A stretch of DNA of 64,000 bases from an uncultured Clostridia bacterium (GCA_947644595.1 CANSAE010000002.1:124001-188000); one strand, 5' to 3'. Counted from the stretch's first letter, positions 8,354 to 16,614 are shown. A program made the numbers and translations. The notes: generated from the letters alone by a model not told the origin.

Positions 8354-9759
8354 CGGACCGGGAGAAATTTCACAAGACCTTTGATGCCCTCCGCGCCCCG
8401 GACGGCCTGCCGGACGCGGTGCTGGCACAAACGGAGCGCCCCCGGCGGCGCAGATTTGCGCGCACGGCGCTGGTTGCGGCCTGTCTGATACTGGCGCTCA
8501 CCATCACCATCCTGGCCGACACCCCGGACGCGCTCATCACCCGCTCCAACGCCCAGCAGGTGTTCCAGACGGAATGGCAGTTCCTCCATGACGCCGGCGC
8601 CTTTCTCCCGGACATCGCCCCGGAGGCCTGGAACTTCCGGCAGGAAAGCCAGACCGACCACTTTTTGTGCTTTCATTGGGAAGTGGACCCCAATTTCTAT
8701 TTCTCCACGAAACATTGGCCCGGCGGCTATTCCGCCCGGGCTACCCTGGACCCGGATTCCGGAAAAATCACCGCCTTTTGCATCGAGGCCGGCAACGACT
8801 TGATGCATCCCGACTGGGAGCCCATCCAGACCGTCACCCCGGAACAGCAGGAGGCCGAATGGTCCGCCTGGGACAAATGCGTGCGCTGGCTGGAGGCCAA
8901 CATCTTCGGCATCAAGCGCCCGGCAACCCCGCCCACCCTGAAATGGTACAACCACTACGAGCTGCTGATCGATCCCGCCATGACCGCCGGACAGTTCGGC
9001 CAGATCTGGGCCGACTACGCCGGGTACGACAGCTTCGAAGTTCTGGGCACAGACCCGGACCTGCCCCTGCGTGACGACCTGTCACTTTGGGGCAGCGAGA
9101 CCTATTACGCCTTCCAAAGCGCTGCCGGACTACACCCGGTGTATAGGAGGCTGGAATTTACTTCCACCGCCATGAGCGTCGTTGTCTCCTTTTCCCAAAT
9201 CACCGCCGCCGACCTGACCGAGGACATCACGCAGTACGGCTATCAATACGGCTACCTCCTGAGGCTGTGCAACCGGGAGCTTGCCGCCCTGTACGACTTG
9301 GGCCTGTTCGAGACGGAACTGCAGTTCACCGCGGAGGACTATGCCCCCAGCAATCCCTGCCAAAGCGGCTATGTCAGCACCAATTGGAAGACTCGGACAA
9401 AGGACGACCCCTCCATCCACATCCAGTGGAATCCGGCCACAGACCAAATCTTGTACCTCTCCGTCACAGCTCCCACTCCCGTTGTGCCCGAAACCCTGAC
9501 TTTAGGCGAATTGTGCGAGCTCTGGACGGCCTACGACAACAGCCTTGACCGCTATGTCCTCCCCGACGGCGCGGCGGATACGCCCGTGTCCCTGGTGGAC
9601 ACCCTCCCCGATTGGCACGGCGACACCGACGGCTGGTATTACCCCATCGCATTTTACGAACCGGGCCGGGATATACCCGCCATGCGCTATGTCTCTTACA
9701 TCCGTCTTGAAAACGGAAGCATGAATTTCACCTTCGGCACCGACTACCCGAAAGGCTGA
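8350..9759 (+). CDS. Membrane-anchored protein, putative anti-sigma partner of the ECF factor
   Basis: 469 residues. A short cytoplasmic N-terminus (1-37, ending RPRRRRFAR), one membrane segment at about 38-56, and about 410 extracytoplasmic residues rich in Trp, Tyr and Asp. I recognise no named domain in the outer part. Start overlap with the sigma gene and topology fit a regulator that holds the sigma factor at the membrane and senses an external signal, but no zinc-binding anti-sigma motif (HxxxCxxC) is present. The function is therefore inferred from context only. Closed by a terminator just after the stop. Confidence 0.75.
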   Translation: MTDREKFHKTFDALRAPDGLPDAVLAQTERPRRRRFARTALVAACLILALTITILADTPDALITRSNAQQVFQTEWQFLHDAGAFLPDIAPEAWNFRQESQTDHFLCFHWEVDPNFYFSTKHWPGGYSARATLDPDSGKITAFCIEAGNDLMHPDWEPIQTVTPEQQEAEWSAWDKCVRWLEANIFGIKRPATPPTLKWYNHYELLIDPAMTAGQFGQIWADYAGYDSFEVLGTDPDLPLRDDLSLWGSETYYAFQSAAGLHPVYRRLEFTSTAMSVVVSFSQITAADLTEDITQYGYQYGYLLRLCNRELAALYDLGLFETELQFTAEDYAPSNPCQSGYVSTNWKTRTKDDPSIHIQWNPATDQILYLSVTAPTPVVPETLTLGELCELWTAYDNSLDRYVLPDGAADTPVSLVDTLPDWHGDTDGWYYPIAFYEPGRDIPAMRYVSYIRLENGSMNFTFGTDYPKG

Positions 9760-9760
9760 C

Positions 9761-9800
9761 AAAAACACACCCGCCCCCGATTGGGGACGGGTGTGCTTCA
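9761..9800. terminator. Intrinsic terminator after the sigma/anti-sigma pair
   Basis: CACACCCG-CCCC stem closing on GGGG-A-CGGGTGTG (9766-9795) around a CGATT loop, with a T-rich tail to the right and an A-run on the left. It can also serve the convergent pseudogene. Confidence 0.75.
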
Positions 9801-9808
9801 TGTTCCTT

Positions 9809-10273
9809 TTAAAAATCAAGCTGGAAATACGGATATTCTCCCATGGAGGCCGTATCGGTGAAATCCGCCAATACAGTGCTTTTGCCGTGTATCCCTCCAC
9901 ATTGCCGTTCAGGATCAGCAGGATATCCGTCCCGCCGTCCTCCGCTTTGGCGAAGGAAGCTTTCCATTGAGAAGCGGGGCTGCCCGGCGGTGAGGTTTCG
10001 CCCGGCCCACTCGGTATTTTCCCCGGTGGTGTAAAAGATGATGCAGTCCTCACTGACGATTTCCCGGAACTCCATCCGATAGACCCAATCGTCCAGCGGG
10101 ATAACGGCATCTGCGGCCCGGTCATAGAGCTGAAATACATTCTTCCCGGAAGAAGCATGGATCTGATACATCGTCAGCGTATCCGACACAGGATATTCCG
10201 TCAGCACATTCTCCGCAGGGCGGTTCGCCTCAGCAGACACAATACGGCCGACAGCAATAAAAGCCGTTTCATG
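9809..10273 (-). pseudogene. Frameshifted small secreted/lipoprotein gene (relic)
   Basis: An ATG at 10273 opens a good signal-peptide-like start (MKRLLLLSAVLCLL), but that frame stops after 23 codons. The protein continues in another frame from about 10240 ('SAEANRPAENVLTEYP...'). It then shifts near 9960 into a frame reading 'AKAEDGGTDILLILNGNVEG' and shifts back near 9880 to end 'YPYFQLDF' at 9809. At least three frame changes are needed to read one continuous ~150-residue product. Sequencing error is an alternative, but three shifts in 460 bases favour decay. No family recognised. Confidence 0.6.
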
Positions 10274-10283
10274 CCTGCATGTC

Positions 10284-10916
10284 TTAAAACTCCGTTACGC
10301 CGGACAGCGCCGCGCGGACATAGGGGTTGAAGGTGCGCTCCTGTGCCAGCGTGGTGGTGTCCATGTGCCCGGGATAAACCTCATAGTCTCCCGGCATCTC
10401 CGCCAGACGCTTGAGGGAGGATAGGATCTCCGGCGCGCTGCCGCCCTCCAGGTCCACCCGGCCGCAGCTTTCCCGGAACAGGGTATCCCCGGTGAACATG
10501 GCGTTCTCACATACCAGAGTCACGCCGCCGGGGGTGTGCCCGGGGGTGTGCAGCACCTTCACCTGCAAATTGCCAACGGGGATGACGTCCCCCTCGCCAT
10601 ACAGCCGGCACTCTCCGGCGGGGCAGAAGGTGTGGCTCATGCCGAACCCGCCCTTGGGACTGGGGTCATAGTCCTCCTTATGGAGATATACCGGCGCGCC
10701 GGTCTCGCTCTGTAAGCCCTCCACGCCCATGGTGTGGTCCATATGCCCGTGGGTGAGGAAAATGGCCACGCAGTCCATTTTGTTGTCCTCCAGATAATTG
10801 AGGATCATGTTGGAATCCCCGCCGGGGTCGATGACAGCGCTTTTCATGGTCGTCTCATCGGTGAGAATGTAGCAGTTGGTCCCGATGAACCCCACCGCCA
10901 TGGCTTTTACCAGCAT
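10284..10916 (-). CDS. MBL-fold metallo-hydrolase (glyoxalase II-like)
   Basis: 210 residues. The metallo-beta-lactamase motif is complete: 'THGHMDHT' (His56, His58, Asp60, His61), a later His in 'HTPGHTPGG', Asp in 'FTGDTLF' and a C-terminal His in 'YPGHMDTT'. Members hydrolyse thioesters such as S-lactoylglutathione or related adducts in the cytoplasm; the true substrate in a Clostridium-type cell is uncertain. The start at 10916 has GGAGG 8 bases upstream. An in-frame extension exists further upstream but passes through the hairpin-rich element at 11020-11184 and is not needed for the fold. Confidence 0.9.
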   Translation of the reverse strand: MLVKAMAVGFIGTNCYILTDETTMKSAVIDPGGDSNMILNYLEDNKMDCVAIFLTHGHMDHTMGVEGLQSETGAPVYLHKEDYDPSPKGGFGMSHTFCPAGECRLYGEGDVIPVGNLQVKVLHTPGHTPGGVTLVCENAMFTGDTLFRESCGRVDLEGGSAPEILSSLKRLAEMPGDYEVYPGHMDTTTLAQERTFNPYVRAALSGVTEF

Positions 10917-11019
10917 ATTTTCAAACCTCCAAAGTTTTTGATTACGTCGTTCCCGCCGCCGGTTTTTCGGCCCGGCCAGCTTATTGAATAGGTGGTAAAT
11001 ACTCATAAAAAACTTCGTA

Positions 11020-11184
11020 GAATTGCGGCGTACACGCCGCAAAAAATCTAATTCATTTTTTCGGCAGCTTCGCCGTCGAAAAAATACTTCTCGCGAAGTG
11101 AGTGTGTCCGCAGGACGCGCGAATGCAGCGCATTTTCTCCTTTTAGACACCAATGAATGCGTCAGCATTCATTGGTGTCTAAAA
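11020..11184. repeat. Hairpin-rich element joined to the 3' end of dtd
   Basis: About 165 bases made almost wholly of consecutive inverted repeats: GCGGCG/CGCCGC near 11030, TTTTTTCGGC/GCCG-GAAAAAA near 11057-11088, a CTTCGCGAAG-type palindrome near 11092, GCGCGAATGC-type repeats, and finally a perfect 20-bp inverted repeat (11141-11160 and 11165-11184) around a GTCA loop. The last arm supplies the final codons and stop of dtd. It looks like an inserted palindromic mobile unit or structured 3' UTR; no ORF in it is convincing. Confidence 0.6.
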
Positions 11185-11605
11185 GGATGGTCACCGGTCC
11201 GTCGTTGATTGAGGAGACCTGCATATCCGCGCCGAACTCCCCGGTTTCCACGGCAAAGCCCCGCTCCCGGCATTCCTGAATCACCAGCTCATACAATGGA
11301 ATGGCGGTTTCCGGCCGTGCCGCGGCGGTAAACCCCGGCCGCCGGGATTTACAGTCTGCAAACAGGGTGAACTGGCTGATGATGAGCAGGCTCGCCCCGG
11401 CGTCTGTGGGACTCACGTTCATTTTTCCGGCAGCGTCCTCAAATACCCGCAGCCCGCAGATTTTATCGGCGATTTTCCGGGCCTCGGCCTCGGTATCATT
11501 TTGATGGACCCCCAGCAACACTAAAAATCCGGTGCCGATGGCGCCTTTCACACATTGGTCAATGGTGACAGACGCACGTTTTACCCTGGTGACGACAGCT
11601 CTCAT
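11162..11605 (-). CDS. dtd: D-aminoacyl-tRNA deacylase
   Basis: 147 residues, the normal size. It removes D-amino acids (and glycine from tRNA-Ala) from mischarged tRNAs. Family signatures are 'SQFTLFADCKSRRPGF' (residues ~77-92) and the Gly-cisPro motif 'NDGPVT' (~134-139). The ATG overlaps the relA stop by 4 bases, so it is translated with relA. The last residues (DTNEC) and the stop codon lie in the 20-bp palindrome at 11141-11184; this tail looks like a replacement of the original end by the repeat element, but the catalytic fold is complete. Confidence 0.93.
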   Translation of the reverse strand: MRAVVTRVKRASVTIDQCVKGAIGTGFLVLLGVHQNDTEAEARKIADKICGLRVFEDAAGKMNVSPTDAGASLLIISQFTLFADCKSRRPGFTAAARPETAIPLYELVIQECRERGFAVETGEFGADMQVSSINDGPVTILLDTNEC

Positions 11606-13869
11606 ACCATGCCCGTCCTTGATACATTTTTTATGCCCCGGATGCCCTTGAGGCGGCCGGTGACCACCTTCAGCTCCGATGCGTCTTTCACTTCCATGCC
11701 TACGGCAATATAGGCCTCGTCCCCCTTGGTGGTGGTCTGGACGTTCAGCACATTCACGCCCAAAGACGACAGCACACTGGCCACGTCCAGCAGCAGCCCC
11801 ACGCGGTTTTCGCCCTCCACGTTCAGGGACGTGAAGAACCGGTCCGCGGGCCCCTCGGCCCACTCCACCTTGATCCAGCGGCCCAGCGCCGCCGGGTCCC
11901 CGGCGGCAACCTGTTTTTGATAATTGGTGCAGTCCTTCCGGTGCACGGAGATGCCGGCGCCCCTCGTGATAAAGCCGATGACGTCGTCCCCCGGCACGGG
12001 CGTGCAGCATTTGGAGAACTTGACCAGACAGTTGTCCAGCCCTTCCACCAGAATGCCGTTGATGGGCTTGCGCCGGTCCGGCTGGGCGGCGCGCTTTTCC
12101 GCCTGCTCATTGATTTTATCAATGAAATCTTTGGCCGGTTCTGTGGCCTTCTGATTGCGCTGGAGCTCATCCTTGATGCGGTTGACGGTGCGGGTGGCGG
12201 TCACGCCTCCGTAGCCGATGGCGGCGTACATATCATCCAGACTGCCGAAGGACACCCGTTTGAGCACCAGGGGGAGCACATCCTCACTGAGCACCTCGCT
12301 CAGGGGAATGCCCGCGCGCCTGAGCTCGGTGTCAAACATTTCCCTGCCCCGAAGGATGTTTTCCTCCCGCTTCTCTTTTTTGAACCACTGCTTGATCTTG
12401 GTCCGGGCGGAAGAGCTTTTTGCCAACTGCAGCCAGTCCCGGCTGGGCCCCGGTGCAGAATTGGAGGTGCGCACCTCCACAATGTCGCCGTTTTGCAGCT
12501 GATAGTCAAAGGTGACGATGCGCCCGTTGACGGACGCGCCCACCATCCGGTTGCCCACGCCGGAATGGATGGCGTAGGCGAAGTCGATGGGGGTGGCCCC
12601 TGCGGGCAGGGTGATGACATCCCCCTTGGGGGAGAACACATACACCTCGTCATCGAACATATCCACTTTGAGGTTGTGGAAAAAGTCCTGGTCGTCGGAC
12701 TCCTGCTGGGTCTCCAGAAGGTTCCGCACCCAGGCAAATTTCTCTTCGTCTCCCACCTTCACGCCCTTTTCCCCGGACTTATACTTCCAGTGGGCGGCGA
12801 TGCCGTATTCCGCGATCTGGTGCATTTCCCAGGTGCGGATCTGGATCTCGAACGGGATGCCCTCGGACCCGATGACCGTGGTGTGCAGCGACTGGTACAT
12901 ATTGGGCTTGGGCGTGGAGATATAATCCTTGAACCGCCCTGGCAGGGGCTTGAAGATATAGTGCATGGTACCCAGCACGTTGTAGCAGTCTCCGATGTCA
13001 TCCACGATGACCCGGAAGGCGCACAGATCGAAAATACCGTTGAGCGTGGTGTGCTGGGCGTACATTTTCCGGTAAATACTGTAAATGTGTTTGATACGTC
13101 CGTACACGGTGGCGTGGATGCCATCATTCTCCAAACTGGTGAGGATCTTATTTTGCATGGCATCCATAAACGCTTCCAGATCGGGCATCCGTTCCCGGAG
13201 GTTATCCTCGATCTCCCCGTAGCCCACCGGGTCCAGGTACCGCAAAGACAGGTCCTCCAGCTCCCACTTCACCTTCTGAATGCCCAGCCGGTGGGCGATG
13301 GGGGCGTAGATCTCCATGGTCTCCAGAGATTTGCTGCGTTGCTTCTCCTCGCTCTGGTACTGCATAGTGCGCATATTGTGCAGCCGGTCCGCCATTTTGA
13401 TGAGGATGACGCGGATATCCTTGCTCATGGCCATGAGCATTTTCCGCAGGCTTTCCATCTGTGCGTCCTCTTTGCTCACCAGCTGCACCCGGGTCAGTTT
13501 CGTCACGCCCTCCACCAAATCGGCCACCGTGGCGCCGAAGGCCTTTGCCAGCTGGTCATGGGTAATGGGGGTGTCCTCAATCACATCGTGCAAAAGCGCT
13601 GCCAGTACGGAATCCTCATCCAGGCCCATATCCACGGTGATGTCCGCCGCAGAGATGCAGTGGGTCACATAGGGGTCGCCGTTTTTCCGCCGCTGTCCGG
13701 CATGGGCCCGGGCGGCGAATTCGTAAGCGCGGCGCACTTTTTCCATGTTCGCCGAGATATGGGATTCCTTGATTTTTCCTTCCAGCTCCAGATACATAGG
13801 CATGGTTTCAGCAACCGCCTGTTCCGGGTCCACTTGAATTTTATTGGCAGCAAGACCTGCTTCCGACAT
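11602..13869 (-). CDS. relA: Bifunctional (p)ppGpp synthetase/hydrolase (RelA/SpoT)
   Basis: 755 residues. Domain order: HD hydrolase (about 50-200, with 'HDVIEDTP'), synthetase (about 240-370, with 'RFKDYISTPKPNMYQSLHTTVIG'), TGS (about 405-465, 'VYVFSPKGDVITLPAGATPIDFAY'), zinc-finger/helical region ('KCCTPVPGDDVIGFI') and a C-terminal ACT domain (about 675-755). It makes and degrades the stringent-response alarmone. The start at 13869 has GGAGGAAG 8 bases before; longer readings run into a hairpin at 13962-13989. Overlaps dtd. Confidence 0.97.
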   Translation of the reverse strand: MSEAGLAANKIQVDPEQAVAETMPMYLELEGKIKESHISANMEKVRRAYEFAARAHAGQRRKNGDPYVTHCISAADITVDMGLDEDSVLAALLHDVIEDTPITHDQLAKAFGATVADLVEGVTKLTRVQLVSKEDAQMESLRKMLMAMSKDIRVILIKMADRLHNMRTMQYQSEEKQRSKSLETMEIYAPIAHRLGIQKVKWELEDLSLRYLDPVGYGEIEDNLRERMPDLEAFMDAMQNKILTSLENDGIHATVYGRIKHIYSIYRKMYAQHTTLNGIFDLCAFRVIVDDIGDCYNVLGTMHYIFKPLPGRFKDYISTPKPNMYQSLHTTVIGSEGIPFEIQIRTWEMHQIAEYGIAAHWKYKSGEKGVKVGDEEKFAWVRNLLETQQESDDQDFFHNLKVDMFDDEVYVFSPKGDVITLPAGATPIDFAYAIHSGVGNRMVGASVNGRIVTFDYQLQNGDIVEVRTSNSAPGPSRDWLQLAKSSSARTKIKQWFKKEKREENILRGREMFDTELRRAGIPLSEVLSEDVLPLVLKRVSFGSLDDMYAAIGYGGVTATRTVNRIKDELQRNQKATEPAKDFIDKINEQAEKRAAQPDRRKPINGILVEGLDNCLVKFSKCCTPVPGDDVIGFITRGAGISVHRKDCTNYQKQVAAGDPAALGRWIKVEWAEGPADRFFTSLNVEGENRVGLLLDVASVLSSLGVNVLNVQTTTKGDEAYIAVGMEVKDASELKVVTGRLKGIRGIKNVSRTGMV

Positions 13870-13961
13870 GTCGTCACTTCCTCCGCTGATGTTCCGGTTC
13901 CGCTTTGGCAGGCGAAAGCCTGCACAACGCGGAGTCGTTCCTCTCGTTCGCAAACCCGCTA

Positions 13962-14038
13962 TTGGAATTGTGCGGATGCACAATTCCAAGGGTTGTCTTT
14001 ATTTGCTCTCGTAGGGGTGGGTCCTAAACCCGCCCCTG
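13962..14038. repeat. Hairpin plus dispersed palindrome, copy 2 (relA upstream region)
   Basis: 13962-13989 is a perfect 12-bp inverted repeat (TTGGAATTGTGC, loop GGAT). 14011-14038 is a second copy of the GTAGGGG-type dispersed repeat (GGGGTGGGT/ACCCGCCCC core). Both lie between recJ and relA and may form structures in the recJ-relA transcript. Confidence 0.65.
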
Positions 14039-14059
14039 CATGATCTGACGAACATAGCT

Positions 14060-16075
14060 CTATCGATTCCCCTGCTTTAACAATTGCAGGAAGGGAGAAC
14101 TGTTTAAATCCGCTTTGGGCTGGCCCGGGGCTCTGGGGATGACCCGGACGGTAAAATGGCCCTCTGTGGCCGCGGTTTGTGCCAGGCCTACTTCCCGGAA
14201 CACCCGCAGACACACGCAGTATTTGGCCGGGGGTATACCGGCGGGCGCTTGGCGCGCCAGATCCTCCGGCGTGAAATCAAACTGCCCGGCGGCCGTCAGC
14301 TTCCGCCACACGACGCCCAATTCCTTTCGGCTGGGGACCAGGTCTGCCCGTTCGATAGGGGCCGGGTCCTCTCCGGCCAGCAGCCGCCGGCACAGGGGGA
14401 ACTCATCGGTTCGGCGCAGGTCACTGATCAAAAACTGCACGGAGTTTTGGTCCCGGTACCGGTTGACCTGGGGAGAGAACGCCGCGTCTACCCGGTCCCC
14501 CACGGCCACCTCCAGATCCGCCGTGCTGTGGGCGAAGTACACGCAGTCAAAGGATACATTGCCCCGGCGCAGCTTCAGCCGCAGGTGCTTGCCGCCGCCG
14601 ATGGGGATGATTTGTTCCAGCACAGCTCCGGTGATGCACATCAAAGGCTTGGCGTTGCCGCTGCCGTAGGGCTCCATGGCCTCCAGGGCCTCCACGCAAG
14701 GCAGGGACAGCAGCGCGGCATCCCCGATATGCAGCTCGCACACCAGCTGGGGCGCGTCTTTTTTCGGCGTGCGGAGGTAGTATTCCTCCAGCGCGCTGCG
14801 GAAGGCATCCAGATTCCGTTTGTCCAGCGTAAGGCCCGCGGCCAGTGCGTGCCCGCCGAAGCCCTTGAGATGGTCGGCACAGGCGGCCAGCGCCGCGAAC
14901 AGGTCAAAGTCCCCGTAGCTGCGGCAGGATCCCTTGCCCTCCTCTCCGTCCAGGCAGATCATAATGGACGGTACGTTGTATTTTTCCGCCAGCCGGGAGG
15001 CGGTGATACCCACGATGCCCTTGTGCCAATGTTCACTGGCCAGTACCAGGGGCCCGGCGGCGGGGGGTTCTCCCACCATATCCACGGCTTCCTGCCAGAT
15101 CTCCTGTTCAAGGGCCTGCCGCTGAAGATTCAGGTCACACAGAGTCTGTGCGATTTCTTCCGCCTCCTGCGGGTCCTTGGTCATCATGAGCCGCACAGCG
15201 AAGTCCGACTGCCCCATCCGGCCCGCGGCATTGATGCGGGGGGCCAGGGAAAAGCTGATGCTGGAGGAGGTGAGTTCCTTCCCCGGGGACAGGGTCTTGT
15301 GGATCAGGGCCGCCAATCCCGGACGGGGTGCGTGAATGAGCTTTGTGAGGCCCGCGTGGACCAGAAAACGGTTTTCCCCCAACAAGGGCATCATATCGGC
15401 CACGGTGCCCATGGCCACCAGGTCGGCGTACTGCCGGAGCATCTCTTCCGTATCCCCGGACAGGGCGCACACCAGCTTAAAGGCCACGCCGCAGCCGGCG
15501 AAGCCGTCGTATCCGTAGGTGCAGTCCTCCCGTTTGGGATTGACCACCGCCACAGCCTTGGGCAGGTCAAAGCCCCGGCACTCATGGTGGTCGGTGATGA
15601 CCATATCAATGCCCAGATCCCGGGCGTATTCCACTTCGTCCATGGCGGTGATGCCGCAGTCCACCGTAATGATCAGGGTCACGCCTGCGGCCTTGAATTG
15701 GTCGATGGCTTGCAGGTTCACGCCGTAGCCCTCTTCCAGCCGGTTGGGGATATAGGCCAGACAGGTCATGTCTCGGGACCGCAGATAGCTCACCAACAGG
15801 CAAAGGGAGGTGATGCCGTCTACATCATAGTCCCCGTAGACCGCCACGGTTTCTCCGGCGTCGATGGCCTGCCGGATGCGCTGAACGGCCCGGGGCATAT
15901 CCTTGAGCTCCATAGGGTCGCCGAGCTGCCCGATGGAGGGATGGAGGAATTCCTCTGCCTCCTCCGGCGGGATGCCGCGCAGGGCAAGCACCGCCTCCAA
16001 AAGAGGCGGATACGCTCCGGTATAGTCCGCCGCGGTGATCGGGCGGTATGGAATTTCCCATTGTTTCCCTGACAT
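14060..16075 (-). CDS. recJ: Single-stranded-DNA-specific exonuclease RecJ
   Basis: 671 residues. DHH-family phosphoesterase motifs are visible: 'AVYGDYDVDGITS' (Asp82, Asp84, Asp86), 'ITVDCGI', and 'VITDHHE' for the DHH triad; a DHHA1 domain follows ('GFGGHALAAGLTL', about residue 410) and an OB-fold region after 460. RecJ degrades 5' ssDNA ends in recombination and mismatch repair. The extra ~90 C-terminal residues are common in Clostridia. A promoter sits at 16104-16132. It is the first gene of the recJ / relA-dtd - strand block. Confidence 0.95.
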   Translation of the reverse strand: MSGKQWEIPYRPITAADYTGAYPPLLEAVLALRGIPPEEAEEFLHPSIGQLGDPMELKDMPRAVQRIRQAIDAGETVAVYGDYDVDGITSLCLLVSYLRSRDMTCLAYIPNRLEEGYGVNLQAIDQFKAAGVTLIITVDCGITAMDEVEYARDLGIDMVITDHHECRGFDLPKAVAVVNPKREDCTYGYDGFAGCGVAFKLVCALSGDTEEMLRQYADLVAMGTVADMMPLLGENRFLVHAGLTKLIHAPRPGLAALIHKTLSPGKELTSSSISFSLAPRINAAGRMGQSDFAVRLMMTKDPQEAEEIAQTLCDLNLQRQALEQEIWQEAVDMVGEPPAAGPLVLASEHWHKGIVGITASRLAEKYNVPSIMICLDGEEGKGSCRSYGDFDLFAALAACADHLKGFGGHALAAGLTLDKRNLDAFRSALEEYYLRTPKKDAPQLVCELHIGDAALLSLPCVEALEAMEPYGSGNAKPLMCITGAVLEQIIPIGGGKHLRLKLRRGNVSFDCVYFAHSTADLEVAVGDRVDAAFSPQVNRYRDQNSVQFLISDLRRTDEFPLCRRLLAGEDPAPIERADLVPSRKELGVVWRKLTAAGQFDFTPEDLARQAPAGIPPAKYCVCLRVFREVGLAQTAATEGHFTVRVIPRAPGQPKADLNSSPFLQLLKQGNR

Positions 16076-16103
16076 AAATGTTACCCCAATTCTGTATTTT
16101 TAT

Positions 16104-16132
16104 AGTATAACACAATATTGACAAATCCGCAA
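16104..16132 (-). promoter_or_regulatory. Sigma-A-type promoter for recJ
   Basis: On the - strand, TTGCGG (16127-16132), a 17-base spacer, then TATACT (16104-16109), ending 28 bases before the recJ ATG. The -35 matches three of six bases and the -10 five of six. Confidence 0.6.
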
Positions 16133-16161
16133 CAGCTTTCCCGGCATTGCCGGAAAAGGAC

Positions 16162-16190
16162 TTGACAAGGGGCATACACAGGGGTATAAT
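16162..16190 (+). promoter_or_regulatory. Consensus sigma-A promoter of the methionine-transporter leader
   Basis: TTGACA (16162-16167), exactly 17 bases, TATAAT (16185-16190): a perfect match to the housekeeping consensus. It points at the Met/Cys-rich leader ORF 32 bases further on. So strong a promoter before a terminator implies control after initiation. Confidence 0.85.
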
Positions 16191-16221
16191 GACTGCAAAT
16201 CCAGAAAAAGGAGAACGCATC

Positions 16222-16326
16222 GTGAGGAAAAACGCGCCCACCATGATGAACATGATGGAAATGTGCATGTGCAGCATGTGCATGCGTCGCTGCGCCTATT
16301 TTCCGATGTGCTTTCTTGTGAGTTGA
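16222..16326 (+). CDS. Met/Cys-rich leader peptide (34 codons), putative attenuator
   Basis: GTG start with AAGGAG 8 bases upstream; 34 codons then TGA. Nine internal Met codons and five Cys codons, packed between codons 8 and 24 (16243-16293) with one further Met-Cys pair at 29-30. It lies between a consensus promoter and an intrinsic terminator, ahead of the methionine ABC transporter operon. This is the layout of a ribosome-mediated attenuator: shortage of charged Met- or Cys-tRNA would stall the ribosome in the run. TTTTCCG (16299-16305), just after the run, can pair with CGGGAAG (16366-16372) of the terminator's left arm. A metal-binding micropeptide is the main alternative. Peptide and mechanism are inferred. 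Confidence 0.72.
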   Translation: MRKNAPTMMNMMEMCMCSMCMRRCAYFPMCFLVS

Positions 16327-16363
16327 GTTCCGGCGGTCATAGGACCTTATGAAACGAACATCC

Positions 16364-16397
16364 AGCGGGAAGCCCTCGGGCCTCCCGCTTTTTTATT
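16364..16397 (+). terminator. Intrinsic terminator in the metQ leader (attenuator)
   Basis: AGCGGGA / TCCCGCT stem (16364-16370 with 16383-16389) continued by GCCC/GGGC after an A-C mismatch, followed by TTTTTT. It lies 38 bases after the leader stop and about 220 bases before metQ, so transcription must read through it to express the transporter. Confidence 0.85.
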
Positions 16398-16420
16398 GCT
16401 TACAGGAAAGGAACCTTTTT

Positions 16421-16474
16421 ATGGACATCAAAAAACTGCTCATCACTACAAAATTCCGCAACGAACGAATGTGA
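16421..16474 (+). CDS. Short ORF in the metQ leader (17 codons)
   Basis: ATG preceded by AAAGGAAC at 8 bases; 17 codons rich in Lys, Ile and Leu, then TGA. It begins 24 bases after the leader terminator. It may be a second leader peptide, the truncated start of a lost gene, or chance. Between it and metQ (16475-16614) there are only small hairpins (AGTAC/GTACT near 16505; TGCAA/TTGCA near 16527) and no S-box or T-box consensus that I can recognise. Confidence 0.3.
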   Translation: MDIKKLLITTKFRNERM

Positions 16475-16614
16475 ATTTATCTGCTTTACAAAACCGGGGC
16501 TTCCAGTACCCAGTACTAGGCAAACGTGCAACTTTTGCAGGTTCGGACCGGATAACGTAATATTTAAAACGAAATATATCAATATCAACACCATATCATA
16601 AGGAGAAGAAAACC

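Noticed and set aside
10917..11168. N-terminal extension of the metallo-hydrolase through the hairpin-rich element
   Set aside because: The frame is open, but the extra 84 residues are Arg/Lys/Phe-rich translations of palindromes, and a strong GGAGG site marks the start at 10916.
11917..14043. 708-codon open frame on the + strand
   Set aside because: It lies exactly opposite relA, is rich in His, Gly and Val, and shows no domain or ribosome site; it is an antisense shadow of a GC-rich gene.
14156..16072. 638-codon open frame on the + strand
   Set aside because: Antisense shadow of recJ with the same biased composition.
16327..16614. S-box (SAM) or T-box riboswitch before metQ
   Set aside because: Expected from the gene family, but I find neither the T-box GGTGGNACCGCG-type antiterminator nor a recognisable S-box core. 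The Met/Cys-rich ORF with a terminator explains the leader better. A covariance-model search would settle it.
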